Assembly (NCBI GenBank): GCA_002215645.1
Contig: NGFI01000008.1
Location: forward strand, 1-64,000
From: Gemmatimonadetes bacterium 2013_60CM_65_52
GTDB lineage: Bacteria; Gemmatimonadota; Gemmatimonadetes; Gemmatimonadales; Gemmatimonadaceae
DNA: 64,000 nt
Direction of reading: 5' to 3'
Part shown: piece after piece, positions 46,901 to 55,626 of the stretch
How positions within the stretch are numbered: the stretch's first letter is position 1
How the letters are laid out: each line of letters starts with the position of its first letter
Made by a program: the position numbers and the translations under genes
The notes under the pieces: model-generated
Told to the model about the DNA's origin: nothing
The model's input: the letters and a program-made list of their open reading frames with translations, nothing else
The model's database searches: none

Positions 46901-49071
46901 TGGACGTCAGCAACGAGCCCATCATCGTGGTACTCGAGAGCGAGGTCCAGGTCGCTGCCAACCCCGTTCCCTTTGTGATCGACGCCTCCGTTGGCGAGTG
47001 GTCGCGGCTCCTTGGCGACACGTCCGTCAATCCGGACCTGTCGTGGGAATACTGGAACGGCAAGGGCTGGTGGAAGCTGCACGTCACCCTCGATGAGACG
47101 CACAATCTGAAATCGAAGGGCGCAGTGCGGTTCGACGTTCCGGTCGACATTGCGCCCTCCGACTGGGCAGGAAAGACCAACTACTGGATCCGTGCGCGCC
47201 TCATCGGCGGGGACTATGGCCGCGAGAAGGTCACCGTCAAATCAACGGTCGTCGGTGGCGTCACGGAGCAGACCATCGAACGCAGCTCGGAAGGAATCCG
47301 CGCACCCTCCGTTCTGAAACTTTCGATCTCCTATCGTGTCTGCGATCGCGTGCGGCCCACGTTCGTGCTCGCACAGGACAGCGGCTCGGTGCGCGATCAG
47401 AGCGAGGCGAATCGCACGGCCGGCGCCATCGTCGAAGCGTTCATTCCGCTGGCGGTCACGCTCGGGCGGCTGTCCAGTGCCGTCAAGCCACACGACCTCG
47501 AGGACGACTGCCCCCCGGACTGCGAATGTCACGGCAAGCAGTCACCGGGGACCGCCACGACAGCCGCGGCGACGACAGCAGCCGCGCCGCGAGCGACTGC
47601 CCCCGCGAACGGACGCGCGCTGCTCCTCGGCCTGGACGCCGCGCCAATCGGCGCACCCGTCAACGTGTTCCTCCTCGTCGACCAGGAGCATCCGCATGAC
47701 GCATTTGCGCCGTTGCTCATCGAAGCACTGGTTGCGGATCGATTCATTCCGATCGTCGCGCGAGACGTGACACGTGGACTCGGAGAAAGCGGAGTCGTCT
47801 CAATGGCGTTCACGCTCGAGCCGACGCGTCGAGAGCTGTTCGGTCAATCTCTGACGTGGCTTCGACTCACGCCGGCTGGTGCCGACAGCACGAATTGGAA
47901 GCCGTCGCTGCGCGGCGCGTATCTCAACGCCGTGTGGGCGAGTGCGACGGAGACGCTGACCCGCGAGCTCGTGGGATCCTCCGAGGGAGCGCCGGATCTC
48001 GCGCTCAGGCTGGCGCGGCCGCCGGTGCTGCACGACACGCTCGAGCTGCGCGTCAAGGAACCGCTCGGGGAAGAGGAGCGCGCCATGCTCCGCAACGGCG
48101 GCGAGCGTCAAGTGGTGACGGATGTCGATGGACTGCCCGGAGACTGGGTGCTCTGGAGGCGCGTCATCGATCCCTTGGACGAGCCTGCGAATGCGCGCGT
48201 CTACGCGCTCGACGAGGCGACCGGCATCATCCGCTTCGGCGACGGTTTGCACGGCATGATTCCGCCGATCGGCACCGATTGCATCGTCGCATTCAGCTAC
48301 CAGCGTACGGAACCACCGAAACCCGGCAGCGACACGATGCCAGGGAATCTCGTGGCTCCGCGTATGCCGCTCAACCTCGTATCTCCCGTCGAGAGCGTGG
48401 AGTCGGTGATGTCCGTCGATCAGTCCGCGGGCGGGGCTCCACCCGAGCCAGATGATCGCGTGCTGCGTTTCGGCTTCGCGCGCGTACGCCACCGCAATCG
48501 CGCCGTCACACTCACCGACATCGAGGACCTTGCACTCCAGAGCTCGCCCGACATCGTGCAGGCTCGCTGCACGCGACGCAGGGGATATGTCCGCCTCGTC
48601 GTCGTCATGCGAGGCAAGAATCCGATCCCGAGCACGGCGCAGATCAGAGAGCTGCGTCGCTTGCTGCTGACCAGTGCGCCGATCTCCCTCAGCGCACCGG
48701 GCGCATTGCGGATCGGTGGCCCGAGTATTCGTCGGCTCCGCATCGAGTTGACCCTGTGCGTGGATTCACTCGACCACGCCGGTTCGCTCTCGAACGACGT
48801 AAAACAGCGGACCGCCGCGTTTTTCGACACCGCGACCGGCAGCGTAACGCGCGACGGCTGGACGCTCGGCACAAACCCGCAGGCCGAAGACATCGCGCTC
48901 GCACTCCTCGACGCGCCGCACCTGGAGAGCATCGACGCCATTGCATTCCAGGAGAGCCCTCTTGAAGGTCTGGCACGCACGTGGCCGGCGACCCTCGCAC
49001 CGCACGAGCTCGCCGTGCTCGACGCCGATCCGATTCGCATCCAGCTCGAGACGGCAGAGGTGGCGTTGTGA
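43993..49071 (+). CDS. Giant baseplate J/gp47-like wedge protein (Pvc11-like)
   Basis: 1692 aa from GTG 43993. The N-terminal ~120 residues (FGAALLDVASRFNSEVAERLDR, PVAFKL) match wedge proteins. The C-terminal ~350 residues have the gpJ core (RVYALDEATGIIRFGDGLHGMIPP, NRAVTLTDIEDLALQSSPDIVQARC, LRRLLLTSAPIS, AEDIALALLD). Homologues are usually about 650-1200 aa. The excess lies between about residues 420 and 1150: a run of beta-strand repeats resembling propeller blades (VLAGVAADGALHLYALD, SIWVWHEDI, QLVVLRDSMMWTRQW, DGHLFQVSAAG, VVAVKDGAPDALVAS) plus sandwich-like segments. A small Cys knot (DDCPPDCECHGK) precedes an Ala/Thr linker. Confidence 0.92.
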   Translation: MKAPRAPGLDERRAAEFSAELRARARAWMPSWGIADGERDFGAALLDVASRFNSEVAERLDRGGEKMRRGFLDWLAVRGQAARPARMPVAFKLADAARASVLAEAPVRMQVDAAGTPVVFETEEGLRVIPGRLQLVVGVNGANDAYYVTPPGFSDLQPLEPLPVQWELKSFAAAGATKLQLDPESGLTADMIIDVAGGQYRVVRPDKGIVTIEPGLDTDVSALSVVRKVASFAPFGDIARNRQEHALYLGHLDLLNVEAAASIDVVGAATLVAGVTWQYWGKIDGKDELGWQPLILAKKQDVAGAVTLQKSKGAIEPRVIAGNNSRWIRAYATNVSSTAPSLQVDALELRINCQLLPSPCPPDATADAPPAAEGMANTTPIVLDSVFFPLGKEPKQFDAFYLGSQEAFSKKAAKAQLCFEMADPTFSSLSALGEGPLADAVLAGVAADGALHLYALDQNTGSIAKFRDREPLQPPVPGYLGTASTSSTVSLDKQPAWRLPVWYEDATVAPRAGFLVAASAGDSIWVWHEDIAEATKSGWESAGSIPPSTSPISGLVFLGGTNAQLVVLRDSMMWTRQWPSGQQWILVDTTEAATTIQLESIVPVLVPNQGTDVAAGMAGISTDGHLFQVSAAGTCTRLLPLQTFKQAVRPAAIQLAVGDVVVVAVKDGAPDALVASRQATSTEVTLDAGKTVVGSLDAVLMAGDPQIFAAVSDRATGRLSTWMPYKGAVATTGAEAALFDSALTSSGGRLGGAPTVAGKHVVLPGDRADLLVSDFDLTRRHVEQASVEPGVVVPASLLLQVNDLIVRQSAGAPVSATIVHAGVTKDNETLYPINQTFPAQSTQLDAYVLASALTGALVAMHNDQMDLAATDHDTVAGSVLYIDPDFFKVDSLDKSNPTWRATISAVTGALPPSSATYVRPVATGGRVTSFIRMTRPGSGNWDAALLARLPLTFPKAPLPAEVRRGKAFSVDVSNEPIIVVLESEVQVAANPVPFVIDASVGEWSRLLGDTSVNPDLSWEYWNGKGWWKLHVTLDETHNLKSKGAVRFDVPVDIAPSDWAGKTNYWIRARLIGGDYGREKVTVKSTVVGGVTEQTIERSSEGIRAPSVLKLSISYRVCDRVRPTFVLAQDSGSVRDQSEANRTAGAIVEAFIPLAVTLGRLSSAVKPHDLEDDCPPDCECHGKQSPGTATTAAATTAAAPRATAPANGRALLLGLDAAPIGAPVNVFLLVDQEHPHDAFAPLLIEALVADRFIPIVARDVTRGLGESGVVSMAFTLEPTRRELFGQSLTWLRLTPAGADSTNWKPSLRGAYLNAVWASATETLTRELVGSSEGAPDLALRLARPPVLHDTLELRVKEPLGEEERAMLRNGGERQVVTDVDGLPGDWVLWRRVIDPLDEPANARVYALDEATGIIRFGDGLHGMIPPIGTDCIVAFSYQRTEPPKPGSDTMPGNLVAPRMPLNLVSPVESVESVMSVDQSAGGAPPEPDDRVLRFGFARVRHRNRAVTLTDIEDLALQSSPDIVQARCTRRRGYVRLVVVMRGKNPIPSTAQIRELRRLLLTSAPISLSAPGALRIGGPSIRRLRIELTLCVDSLDHAGSLSNDVKQRTAAFFDTATGSVTRDGWTLGTNPQAEDIALALLDAPHLESIDAIAFQESPLEGLARTWPATLAPHELAVLDADPIRIQLETAEVAL

Positions 49072-51008
49072 GCGATCTCGCACCGAATCTGTTCGATCGG
49101 CGGTTCGCGGATTTTCTCGAGATCGGGCGCGCGCGCCTTCGTTCGCTCGCACCCCAGTGGACCGATCACAATGCGCACGATCCCGGCATCACGCTCATGG
49201 AGCTCATCGCGTGGGCCAGCGAAGCGCAACTGTACTCGCTCTCACACCTGCGCCGCGACGAGCGCATCGCCTACGCAGCGATGTTCGACCTCGCGTCTGC
49301 CGGCACACGAGGCGCCACGGGACTCATCTGGTCAGATCCACTCGACCCGAGTGCCCCTGCGGCGACGCACGTGAGGAGTACGGTCCTGTCGGAAGATGCC
49401 GTCATTCAGATGAAGGGCGAGCCGGCGCCGCTGTTCAATCCGGAGCACAGGATTCTGTGGATACCCGGCCGCATCGCGCGACTCGAGACGCGGAGCAGCG
49501 GCGGCCGCATCGTCGACCACACGCTGCTCAACGAGCGCGGTCTCGGAGCATTTCTTCCGTTTGGCGAGATCGGCGGACGCAGCGACGTGCTTGCGCTCAC
49601 CTTCACGTGCAATGACAGGGCAGGCCCCTTCGGCGACAACCGCGGAGGTGCGGTCGGTGCCCTGTGGGCAATCGGCATCAGAGCAGCGCCTCCAGCCGGC
49701 GGCGCTGACGAGGGATCAGGAGACGACAGGTGGTCACGCAAGTCGCCGCTCGTTGCGATGCTCGTCACCGACGATGAACGCATCTCCGTTCCCATCGTAT
49801 CCGATTCCACACACGGGATGCTCACGACCGGCGCGCTCATGCTCGACCTCGCTGACGTGCCAAACGTCCAGACGTTCACCATCGAGCTGCGATCGCGCAC
49901 CGGCTTCGCCCGGCCGCCGCGCATGCTCCGCATCGAGCCGAGTGTCGTGCCCATTCGGCAAGGGCGCAGGCTCTCACGTGAGCTGCATGTCGTCACGGGA
50001 CTCCCCGACACGAAGTTCGCGCTCGACATGCCAGGGTTGCGCTTTGAGCCGGGCGAGGAGGCCGTCGTCGTCGAAGTGGCTGACGCATCTGGCCTGACTC
50101 TGTGGACACGATGCGATCGGCTCTCCGAGCGAGGTCCGGGAGAGACCGCCTATGAGCTCGACGCACGCAACAGTGAGATCACGTTGGGAAACGGAATCAA
50201 CGGCAAGATTGCGCCCGAAGGCGCCCAGGTGCTCGTCAGCTACGCCGTGTCGGATGCGGAGGGAGGTAACGTCGCACGCAATCGCAAATGGCAGGTCGCA
50301 GGCTTTCAGGGTGTATTCGGCATCAACTCGGATCCGGTCAAGGGCGGCGCCTCGCCCTCCAGTTGGGTGGACCAGCGTCGGGAAGCCCGACGTCTATCGC
50401 GCGAAGCGCACGCGCTCGTGAGCTCCGCCGATATCGAATCCGCAGCGAGGGCGCTTCCGCTACTCGAGGTCATGCGGGCATGGGTGGTCTTGCCCAACGG
50501 CACCGCACCGCGCACAGGTGCTGTCAGACTGGTAGCGATGCGCAGCCGGGAGGACGGCAAAGAGCCGGAGCGCATTCCGGAGAGCTCGCGGTGGCTCGAG
50601 GCGATACGTCGCCGACTGTCGCCGCGCATGCCACTCGGCACGCGTCTCGAGGTCATGGCACCGCGCTACGTCGACGTCTTCATCACCGCGCAGCTCGAGT
50701 GCGACCCGGGTCGCGATCCGGCAAGCGTTCGCGATGCCGTCGACATCACGCTTCGAGGCAGGCTCGCGCTCGTTCAAGGGGAGGGAGAGTGGCCGCCGCG
50801 GCAGCCCGGCGTGCCCGTCACCTATCGTGACCTATCGGCTTGGATACGCGCGACAGATGGAGTCAGACGTATCACTGCACTCCAGCTCCTGAATGCGCGC
50901 AAACAAAGCGTCGACAAGATCGCCGTGCCTCGCGGCGGGCTGCCGAGATGGAGGTCCAATCCCGACGCAATCCGAGTGAGCAGGCCCGGAGCGGGAGGCG
51001 CACGATGA
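49068..51008 (+). CDS. Second baseplate J-like wedge protein (Pvc12-like)
   Basis: 646 aa from GTG 49068. Starts LAPNLFDRRFADFLEIGRARLRSLAPQWTDHNAHDPGITLMELIAWASEAQLYSL, the standard wedge opening. Continues with the gpJ sandwich (LDARNSEITLGNGINGKIAPEGAQVLVSYAVSDA) and the C-terminal SADIESAARALPLLEVMRAWVVLP and PRMPLGTRLEVMAPRYVDVFITAQLE. Pairs with the giant J protein to form wedges. Overlaps its neighbours on both sides by 4 bases. Confidence 0.93.
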   Translation: MSDLAPNLFDRRFADFLEIGRARLRSLAPQWTDHNAHDPGITLMELIAWASEAQLYSLSHLRRDERIAYAAMFDLASAGTRGATGLIWSDPLDPSAPAATHVRSTVLSEDAVIQMKGEPAPLFNPEHRILWIPGRIARLETRSSGGRIVDHTLLNERGLGAFLPFGEIGGRSDVLALTFTCNDRAGPFGDNRGGAVGALWAIGIRAAPPAGGADEGSGDDRWSRKSPLVAMLVTDDERISVPIVSDSTHGMLTTGALMLDLADVPNVQTFTIELRSRTGFARPPRMLRIEPSVVPIRQGRRLSRELHVVTGLPDTKFALDMPGLRFEPGEEAVVVEVADASGLTLWTRCDRLSERGPGETAYELDARNSEITLGNGINGKIAPEGAQVLVSYAVSDAEGGNVARNRKWQVAGFQGVFGINSDPVKGGASPSSWVDQRREARRLSREAHALVSSADIESAARALPLLEVMRAWVVLPNGTAPRTGAVRLVAMRSREDGKEPERIPESSRWLEAIRRRLSPRMPLGTRLEVMAPRYVDVFITAQLECDPGRDPASVRDAVDITLRGRLALVQGEGEWPPRQPGVPVTYRDLSAWIRATDGVRRITALQLLNARKQSVDKIAVPRGGLPRWRSNPDAIRVSRPGAGGAR

Positions 51009-53146
51009 CGGCGGAGAAACAGCGTAGCTACCGCTTCGGCACGCAGGCGCAGTGGAGTGCGTGCATCACTGCCGGTGTCGACAGCGACGCGCTCCGCGGC
51101 AGTGGGATCATTCGCCCGCTTCTGCCGTATGCACTCCTGCCCGTGCTCCACGAGGCAAGCGGCGCGAGCGCCCCTACAGTGACACGTGCAGGCGAGATCA
51201 TCTGGGGCGACGACCAATGCGTGCTGTATCGCATGCCGCCTACGGACGACGATCCGCTGACTTTCCCGGCTCCTCCGGCGCTCACGCGCGCAACGCGCAT
51301 CGTAGCCACGTCGAGCGGTCTGTGGGTGTTGAGTACCTCTCGGAACGCACTCGAGTGCTACGACGAGGAGTCGTTGACGCGCTGTCTCACCGTCGAGCTT
51401 CCGAACGTCCGACTCGTGGATATCACGAGCGATGGCGACTTCGTCGTGGTCCTCATCGACGACCATGACGTGTGGAAGACGGTTCGCATCGACGCGCGCG
51501 GTCACGTCGTCGAGACGACTGCGTTGCACGGCGTCGCGAACGCTGAGGCAATCGTCTTCCTGCGGCGCGCACGGCGGTTCGTGGTACTCGTCGGTGGGCG
51601 CCCTCAGAAGCTCGTCTGGTTCGCGCCTCGAGAGGAGAACCCTCTGTTCAGCCTCGCCGTGGCCGGACTGCGTCCGTGCTATGCGGCCATGAAGCTCGGC
51701 AGTGATTCGCGTGAGCGGATCCTCCTTGCAGGCGCGGACGGCGGCACGTCCGGGGGAGCGCACGTGCTGGTTCTCGACGCCGAAGGCAATGTCGCCGGCG
51801 ATGTGCCGCTCGATTCAGGCGATACGCCTGTCACGGGAGTCGCTGCGACGAAGGACACTCTGCTCGTGACCGGACCGCGCGGGCTGCTGCTCTTCCGCTC
51901 CGCGGAGACCGTACCGGAGGGCGCAACGGAAGTCCGGACCACAATCGTCACGCCGATGTTGTACTCGCCCGATCGCGAGGACGGACGCCGCTGGCTCCGC
52001 GTCGACGCGTCGGCGCATCTTCCGAAAGGCTCCAGCATCGAGATCGCCTTTGCCGCGACCGACGATGTCGAGACGCGCGATCGCCTGAACGGAATTGTCG
52101 CGGATGGCGCAAGGCCGGAAAGTCATCGGCTCCGGGCGCTTCTGAGCGAGCCAGAGCTCTGGCGCGGACGAACGGTGTTTGAGGGTACCGAGCCGACCGC
52201 GACCGATGAGCGGGCGCTGTATTCCGCCAAGCTGTTCGATGTGGCAGAGCAGCAGCTCTGGGTGGCGGTAACACTGAGTGCGGCGCCAGGAGCGCGTCTG
52301 CCGTGGCTTGCGGAGCTGAACGTCCTCTACCCGGGCCTCACGCTGATGGACAAGCTCCCGTCCATCTATCAACGGGAGGAGGCGCAGCCGGACAGCTTCG
52401 TCCGCAATCTCGTTGGCGTGCTCGAGACGACGACGCAGGAAGTCGACGCGCGCATCGCATCAATGGGTAGCCACGTAAATCCGTCCACGGCGCCGGCGAA
52501 GTGGCTCGACTTCATTGCACGCTGGCTTGGCGTGCCGTGGGATGATGGGCTCAGCGAGAGGCAGAAGCGGGCGATCGTGGTGCGAGCAGCGGAGCTCGCG
52601 AAAGGGCGCGGCACTCGCGCCGGCCTCGAAACATTGCTCGACTGCCTCCTCCCTGGTTCGCCTCCACGATTCCGCGTCACGGACACGACCGCGGATCATG
52701 GCTTCGCGATCGTTGGTGGCGACTCATGCACCGGCAGCGCGTTGCCCGCGATGCTTGGCGGGCGCACGCGATGGAGTCCCGAATTGGATTCGCGGGCAGT
52801 ACTCGGCTACACGCGCTTGCCCTGTCCCGCGCAGCTCGACGACGGTGCGTGGCAGCTCGCTGGACGCGTGCGCGTCGAGATCGCGGCGACGCCCACGGAG
52901 CGGAAGGCGTGGGAGCCATGGTTTCGCGCGCTCGTCATGGAGCTGATGCCCGTCACTGCGAGACTCGAGCTTCGCTGGGTGAGTGCGGACGCTCTGTGCA
53001 CCGATCGGCTCGACGGCACACTCACCATCACGTCCGCGCCAACGACGCACCTGGGTGTCGACGCGGTAACCGGCGTGGCACGCCTGCCCGAGCGAGGAAC
53101 TCGCCTCTCGGCTTCAGGCTCGAACATCAGTACGCGCTTGCGTTGA
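51005..53146 (+). CDS. Propeller plus gpI-type baseplate/tail protein
   Basis: 713 aa from ATG 51005. The first ~360 residues form blade-like repeats (GLWVLSTSRNALECYDEE, VDITSDGDFVVVLID, AIVFLRRARRFVVLVGG, ERILLAGADGG, GAHVLVLDAEGNVAG). The last ~250 residues are the phage tail-protein domain seen in gpI-like baseplate subunits (LMDKLPSIYQREE, FVRNLVGVLETTTQEVDARI, PSTAPAKWLDFIARWLGVPWDDGLSERQKRAIV, KGRGTRAGLETLLDCLL). It probably sits at the baseplate rim; the propeller could contact targets. No separate Afp13-type fibre gene is seen. Confidence 0.85.
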   Translation: MTAEKQRSYRFGTQAQWSACITAGVDSDALRGSGIIRPLLPYALLPVLHEASGASAPTVTRAGEIIWGDDQCVLYRMPPTDDDPLTFPAPPALTRATRIVATSSGLWVLSTSRNALECYDEESLTRCLTVELPNVRLVDITSDGDFVVVLIDDHDVWKTVRIDARGHVVETTALHGVANAEAIVFLRRARRFVVLVGGRPQKLVWFAPREENPLFSLAVAGLRPCYAAMKLGSDSRERILLAGADGGTSGGAHVLVLDAEGNVAGDVPLDSGDTPVTGVAATKDTLLVTGPRGLLLFRSAETVPEGATEVRTTIVTPMLYSPDREDGRRWLRVDASAHLPKGSSIEIAFAATDDVETRDRLNGIVADGARPESHRLRALLSEPELWRGRTVFEGTEPTATDERALYSAKLFDVAEQQLWVAVTLSAAPGARLPWLAELNVLYPGLTLMDKLPSIYQREEAQPDSFVRNLVGVLETTTQEVDARIASMGSHVNPSTAPAKWLDFIARWLGVPWDDGLSERQKRAIVVRAAELAKGRGTRAGLETLLDCLLPGSPPRFRVTDTTADHGFAIVGGDSCTGSALPAMLGGRTRWSPELDSRAVLGYTRLPCPAQLDDGAWQLAGRVRVEIAATPTERKAWEPWFRALVMELMPVTARLELRWVSADALCTDRLDGTLTITSAPTTHLGVDAVTGVARLPERGTRLSASGSNISTRLR

Positions 53147-53162
53147 GGACAGGAGACGACGC

Positions 53163-54743
53163 ATGTACACAACGGATACTCCCGAGGCCATGAGGCCAAC
53201 CCGAAGCGCACGGACGGAATGCTGTTCGGATCCGGACTGCGGCTCAGGCCTCAGGAACAACTATTTCGAGGGCAAGCGGCTCACGCCCGACACGTTTCGC
53301 GTGGAGCACAGCTATTCGGCTGAGCGACGGCGACTGCTGAATCGCGCGATCCACGGATGGGGCGTCGTGTATGGGTATCACATCTCGGCCGACCCGCCCA
53401 GCACCGGCACATCCGCACGCGTAGCGCGCCGGCTGAAGGTCGGAGCTGGTTTGGCGCTCGACGAATGCGGGCGCGAGCTCGTGGAGTTGGGCACCGACCG
53501 CCTCGACATCGCCGACGTGATTTTCATCGACGACAAGGGACGATGCATCCCCCGGGCGAACGCATTCAAGCTGGCGGAAGCATCAGGACACCGTGAAGGC
53601 AGAGCTGCGCCGGCCTGCTGGCAACTGAGCGTGCACTACGCCGAGCAGGACAGGGATCCCGTGCAGATCACGGACTCCTGCCGGTGCCAGCAGCAGGAGT
53701 GGGATCACGTCTGCGAAACGGTCCGCTACACGCTGCGTCTCATTCCGTGCGACGACTGCTGTGACGACCACGACTGCGAGCTGACGTGTGACTGCGCGAG
53801 CGGTCGGTGCTGCCACCACGAGCGCACGACCGAGAAGGAGGAAATCTCGGGCGACGAGCAATGGCGCGCGGAACTGCCACCCGGTCGCGGCGGATGTCGC
53901 TGCCTGTGCGACCACCTGACGAAGTTGAATCCCGGCGACGGGTGCGAGCATCGTCTGTGTGAGATCAAGGAGGAATGTGGTCGCGTACGGGTGGATCTCA
54001 AGCACGGGGTGCCGCTCGCGTGCGTCGCCGTCTGGCGAGACGAATGCCAGGAGTGGACGTTCGGAAGTGAGGTGGACGCATGCGGCCCCCGACGCCTCGT
54101 CAAGCGCAACGACCTTCTGTTCGACCTGATTCGTGGCTGCGATCTCACGCGGATCAGCGAGATCGGATGGAGCCACTGGCATCGCCGTGAGTCTCCGGTG
54201 CCCTTCAGCGAGTTCTCCGCCGCGTTGGGGTCGCCGGGTCAGGGACGGCGCGACTACGTCACGCGTGATTTCTGGGTGCGGTTCTCACGACCCGTGCGAC
54301 GGAAGACCGTGCGTCCGGACTGCTTTACCATGACCGCCCTCAGCGAAGAGCGTGAAGGCGGCTGGTGGCAGGTATTCCGTGTGCCCATCGTTGCCGTCGA
54401 CACCAGCGTGATACCCCCAGAGGCTGGTGACCCCGCCGATCACGTCCGCGGCGCAAGGATCGTCGTCGACGGGGCATGGATCGAGGATGCCGTCAGAGGG
54501 CGCAGGAGCGTGTTCCAGGACGACGAGACCACGATCGAGATCGAGGTCCGCGGCGACTTCATCCTGGATTGCAACGGTCAAGCCGTGGATGCGAATGCCA
54601 TCGGACTCTCGACTGCGCGAACCGGCAACGGATCGCCCGGCGGCACGTTCATGTCCGGCTTTCGGGTCTCCAGGACGCCCGATGCCCCGGACCGTGCCGA
54701 GAAGCAGGACAACACAGATCGCCTCCAAGGAGTCTCGTCATGA
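53163..54743 (+). CDS. Cysteine-rich tail-locus protein A
   Basis: 526 aa. N-terminal domain: GLRNNYFEGKRLTPDTFRVE, HSYSAERRRLLNRAIHGWGVVYGYHI, RRLKVGAGLALDECGRELVEL; the same pattern occurs in the next gene's product. A Cys-dense middle (about 165-280) has CRCQQQEWDHVC, CDDCCDDHDCELTCDCASGRCC, CRCLCDH and CEHRLCEIKEECG, zinc-ribbon-like or disulfide-knotted. The C-terminal ~200 residues are strand-rich (FWVRFSRPVRRKTVRPDCFTM, GARIVVDGAWIED). Probably an outer baseplate or fibre-like component. Family unnamed to me. Confidence 0.75.
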   Translation: MYTTDTPEAMRPTRSARTECCSDPDCGSGLRNNYFEGKRLTPDTFRVEHSYSAERRRLLNRAIHGWGVVYGYHISADPPSTGTSARVARRLKVGAGLALDECGRELVELGTDRLDIADVIFIDDKGRCIPRANAFKLAEASGHREGRAAPACWQLSVHYAEQDRDPVQITDSCRCQQQEWDHVCETVRYTLRLIPCDDCCDDHDCELTCDCASGRCCHHERTTEKEEISGDEQWRAELPPGRGGCRCLCDHLTKLNPGDGCEHRLCEIKEECGRVRVDLKHGVPLACVAVWRDECQEWTFGSEVDACGPRRLVKRNDLLFDLIRGCDLTRISEIGWSHWHRRESPVPFSEFSAALGSPGQGRRDYVTRDFWVRFSRPVRRKTVRPDCFTMTALSEEREGGWWQVFRVPIVAVDTSVIPPEAGDPADHVRGARIVVDGAWIEDAVRGRRSVFQDDETTIEIEVRGDFILDCNGQAVDANAIGLSTARTGNGSPGGTFMSGFRVSRTPDAPDRAEKQDNTDRLQGVSS

Positions 54744-55603
54744 GCGGAACCAACGGTACCGTCAATCGGATCACAGGCACCTCGACGCTCGTGCGAGCCA
54801 GATTCGAGCCCGGGATGCTCCTGCAACACGACGATCTGGAGCAGATGAGCACCTACACGCGCGAGCTGAATCGCCTCATGTTCCGCTCGCTGTTCGGGTG
54901 CGGCGTCGTATGCGGGTTGAAGGTCACGCCGACGCGTGACTGCGGCAAGGATGCCATCGTGATTGGTGCGGGATTGGCGCTCGATGGCTGTGGCGACCCA
55001 ATCTACGTGCCCAAGGACGTCTCTCTCACGATCGACGAACACTGCCAGCCTGGCAAGGATCCGCTGTGGGTTCAACTGTGCCGCACGTCGAAGTGTTGCT
55101 CGCCGCGCACCGCGACGTGCGGGTGCGACGACGAGGAGACGTCGTCGGTGTGCGCGAGAGAACGCGAGGGCTACGAGATACGCATCGTGCGCGATCAGCC
55201 GAAATGCAGCTGCCAGTGCGATCTGCCCAAGGAGTCCAAGGGCGAGCCATTCAAGTCAGACTGCTTGTGCGTCGATCCGACACTCCCGTGCTACGTCGAC
55301 CACTACAAAGGAATATGCGGATGCTGCTGCGACGACTGCGCGGGCGGCTCGTGCGACTGTGACTGCGTGGTTCTCGCCAAGCTCTCGCCGCCAGTCGACG
55401 ACAAGAGCGGGTGGACCGCGGATCACCGTGTCCGCCGCTTTGTGCGGCCGGTCCTGATGCGGGATCCCGTCGTTGCCGAGGAAGAAGAGAAGAGAACAGC
55501 GCCGCAGAAGGCAGAGGAGATGATCGTTGCAGAGCGTCTCAAGAAGACGCGTCTCAACGAACGGATGAAGGCCATGAAGACTGCGAAAGTGTCGCCGGCC
55601 TGA
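54740..55603 (+). CDS. Cysteine-rich tail-locus protein B (paralogue of A)
   Basis: 287 aa. Shares the N-terminal domain of the preceding protein: LVRARFEPGMLLQHDDLEQMSTYTRELNRLMFRSLFGCGVVCGLKV, then IVIGAGLALDGCGDPIYVP. Cys clusters follow (CRTSKCCSPRTATCGCDDE, CSCQCD, DCLCVD, CGCCCDDCAGGSCDCDC), and the protein ends in a charged helix (VAEEEEKRTAPQKAEEM). Overlaps protein A by 4 bases, so the two are probably made together and may form a heteromer. Confidence 0.75.
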   Translation: MSGTNGTVNRITGTSTLVRARFEPGMLLQHDDLEQMSTYTRELNRLMFRSLFGCGVVCGLKVTPTRDCGKDAIVIGAGLALDGCGDPIYVPKDVSLTIDEHCQPGKDPLWVQLCRTSKCCSPRTATCGCDDEETSSVCAREREGYEIRIVRDQPKCSCQCDLPKESKGEPFKSDCLCVDPTLPCYVDHYKGICGCCCDDCAGGSCDCDCVVLAKLSPPVDDKSGWTADHRVRRFVRPVLMRDPVVAEEEEKRTAPQKAEEMIVAERLKKTRLNERMKAMKTAKVSPA

Positions 55604-55626
55604 CCGTGCCGCTCGACGTCTGACCC

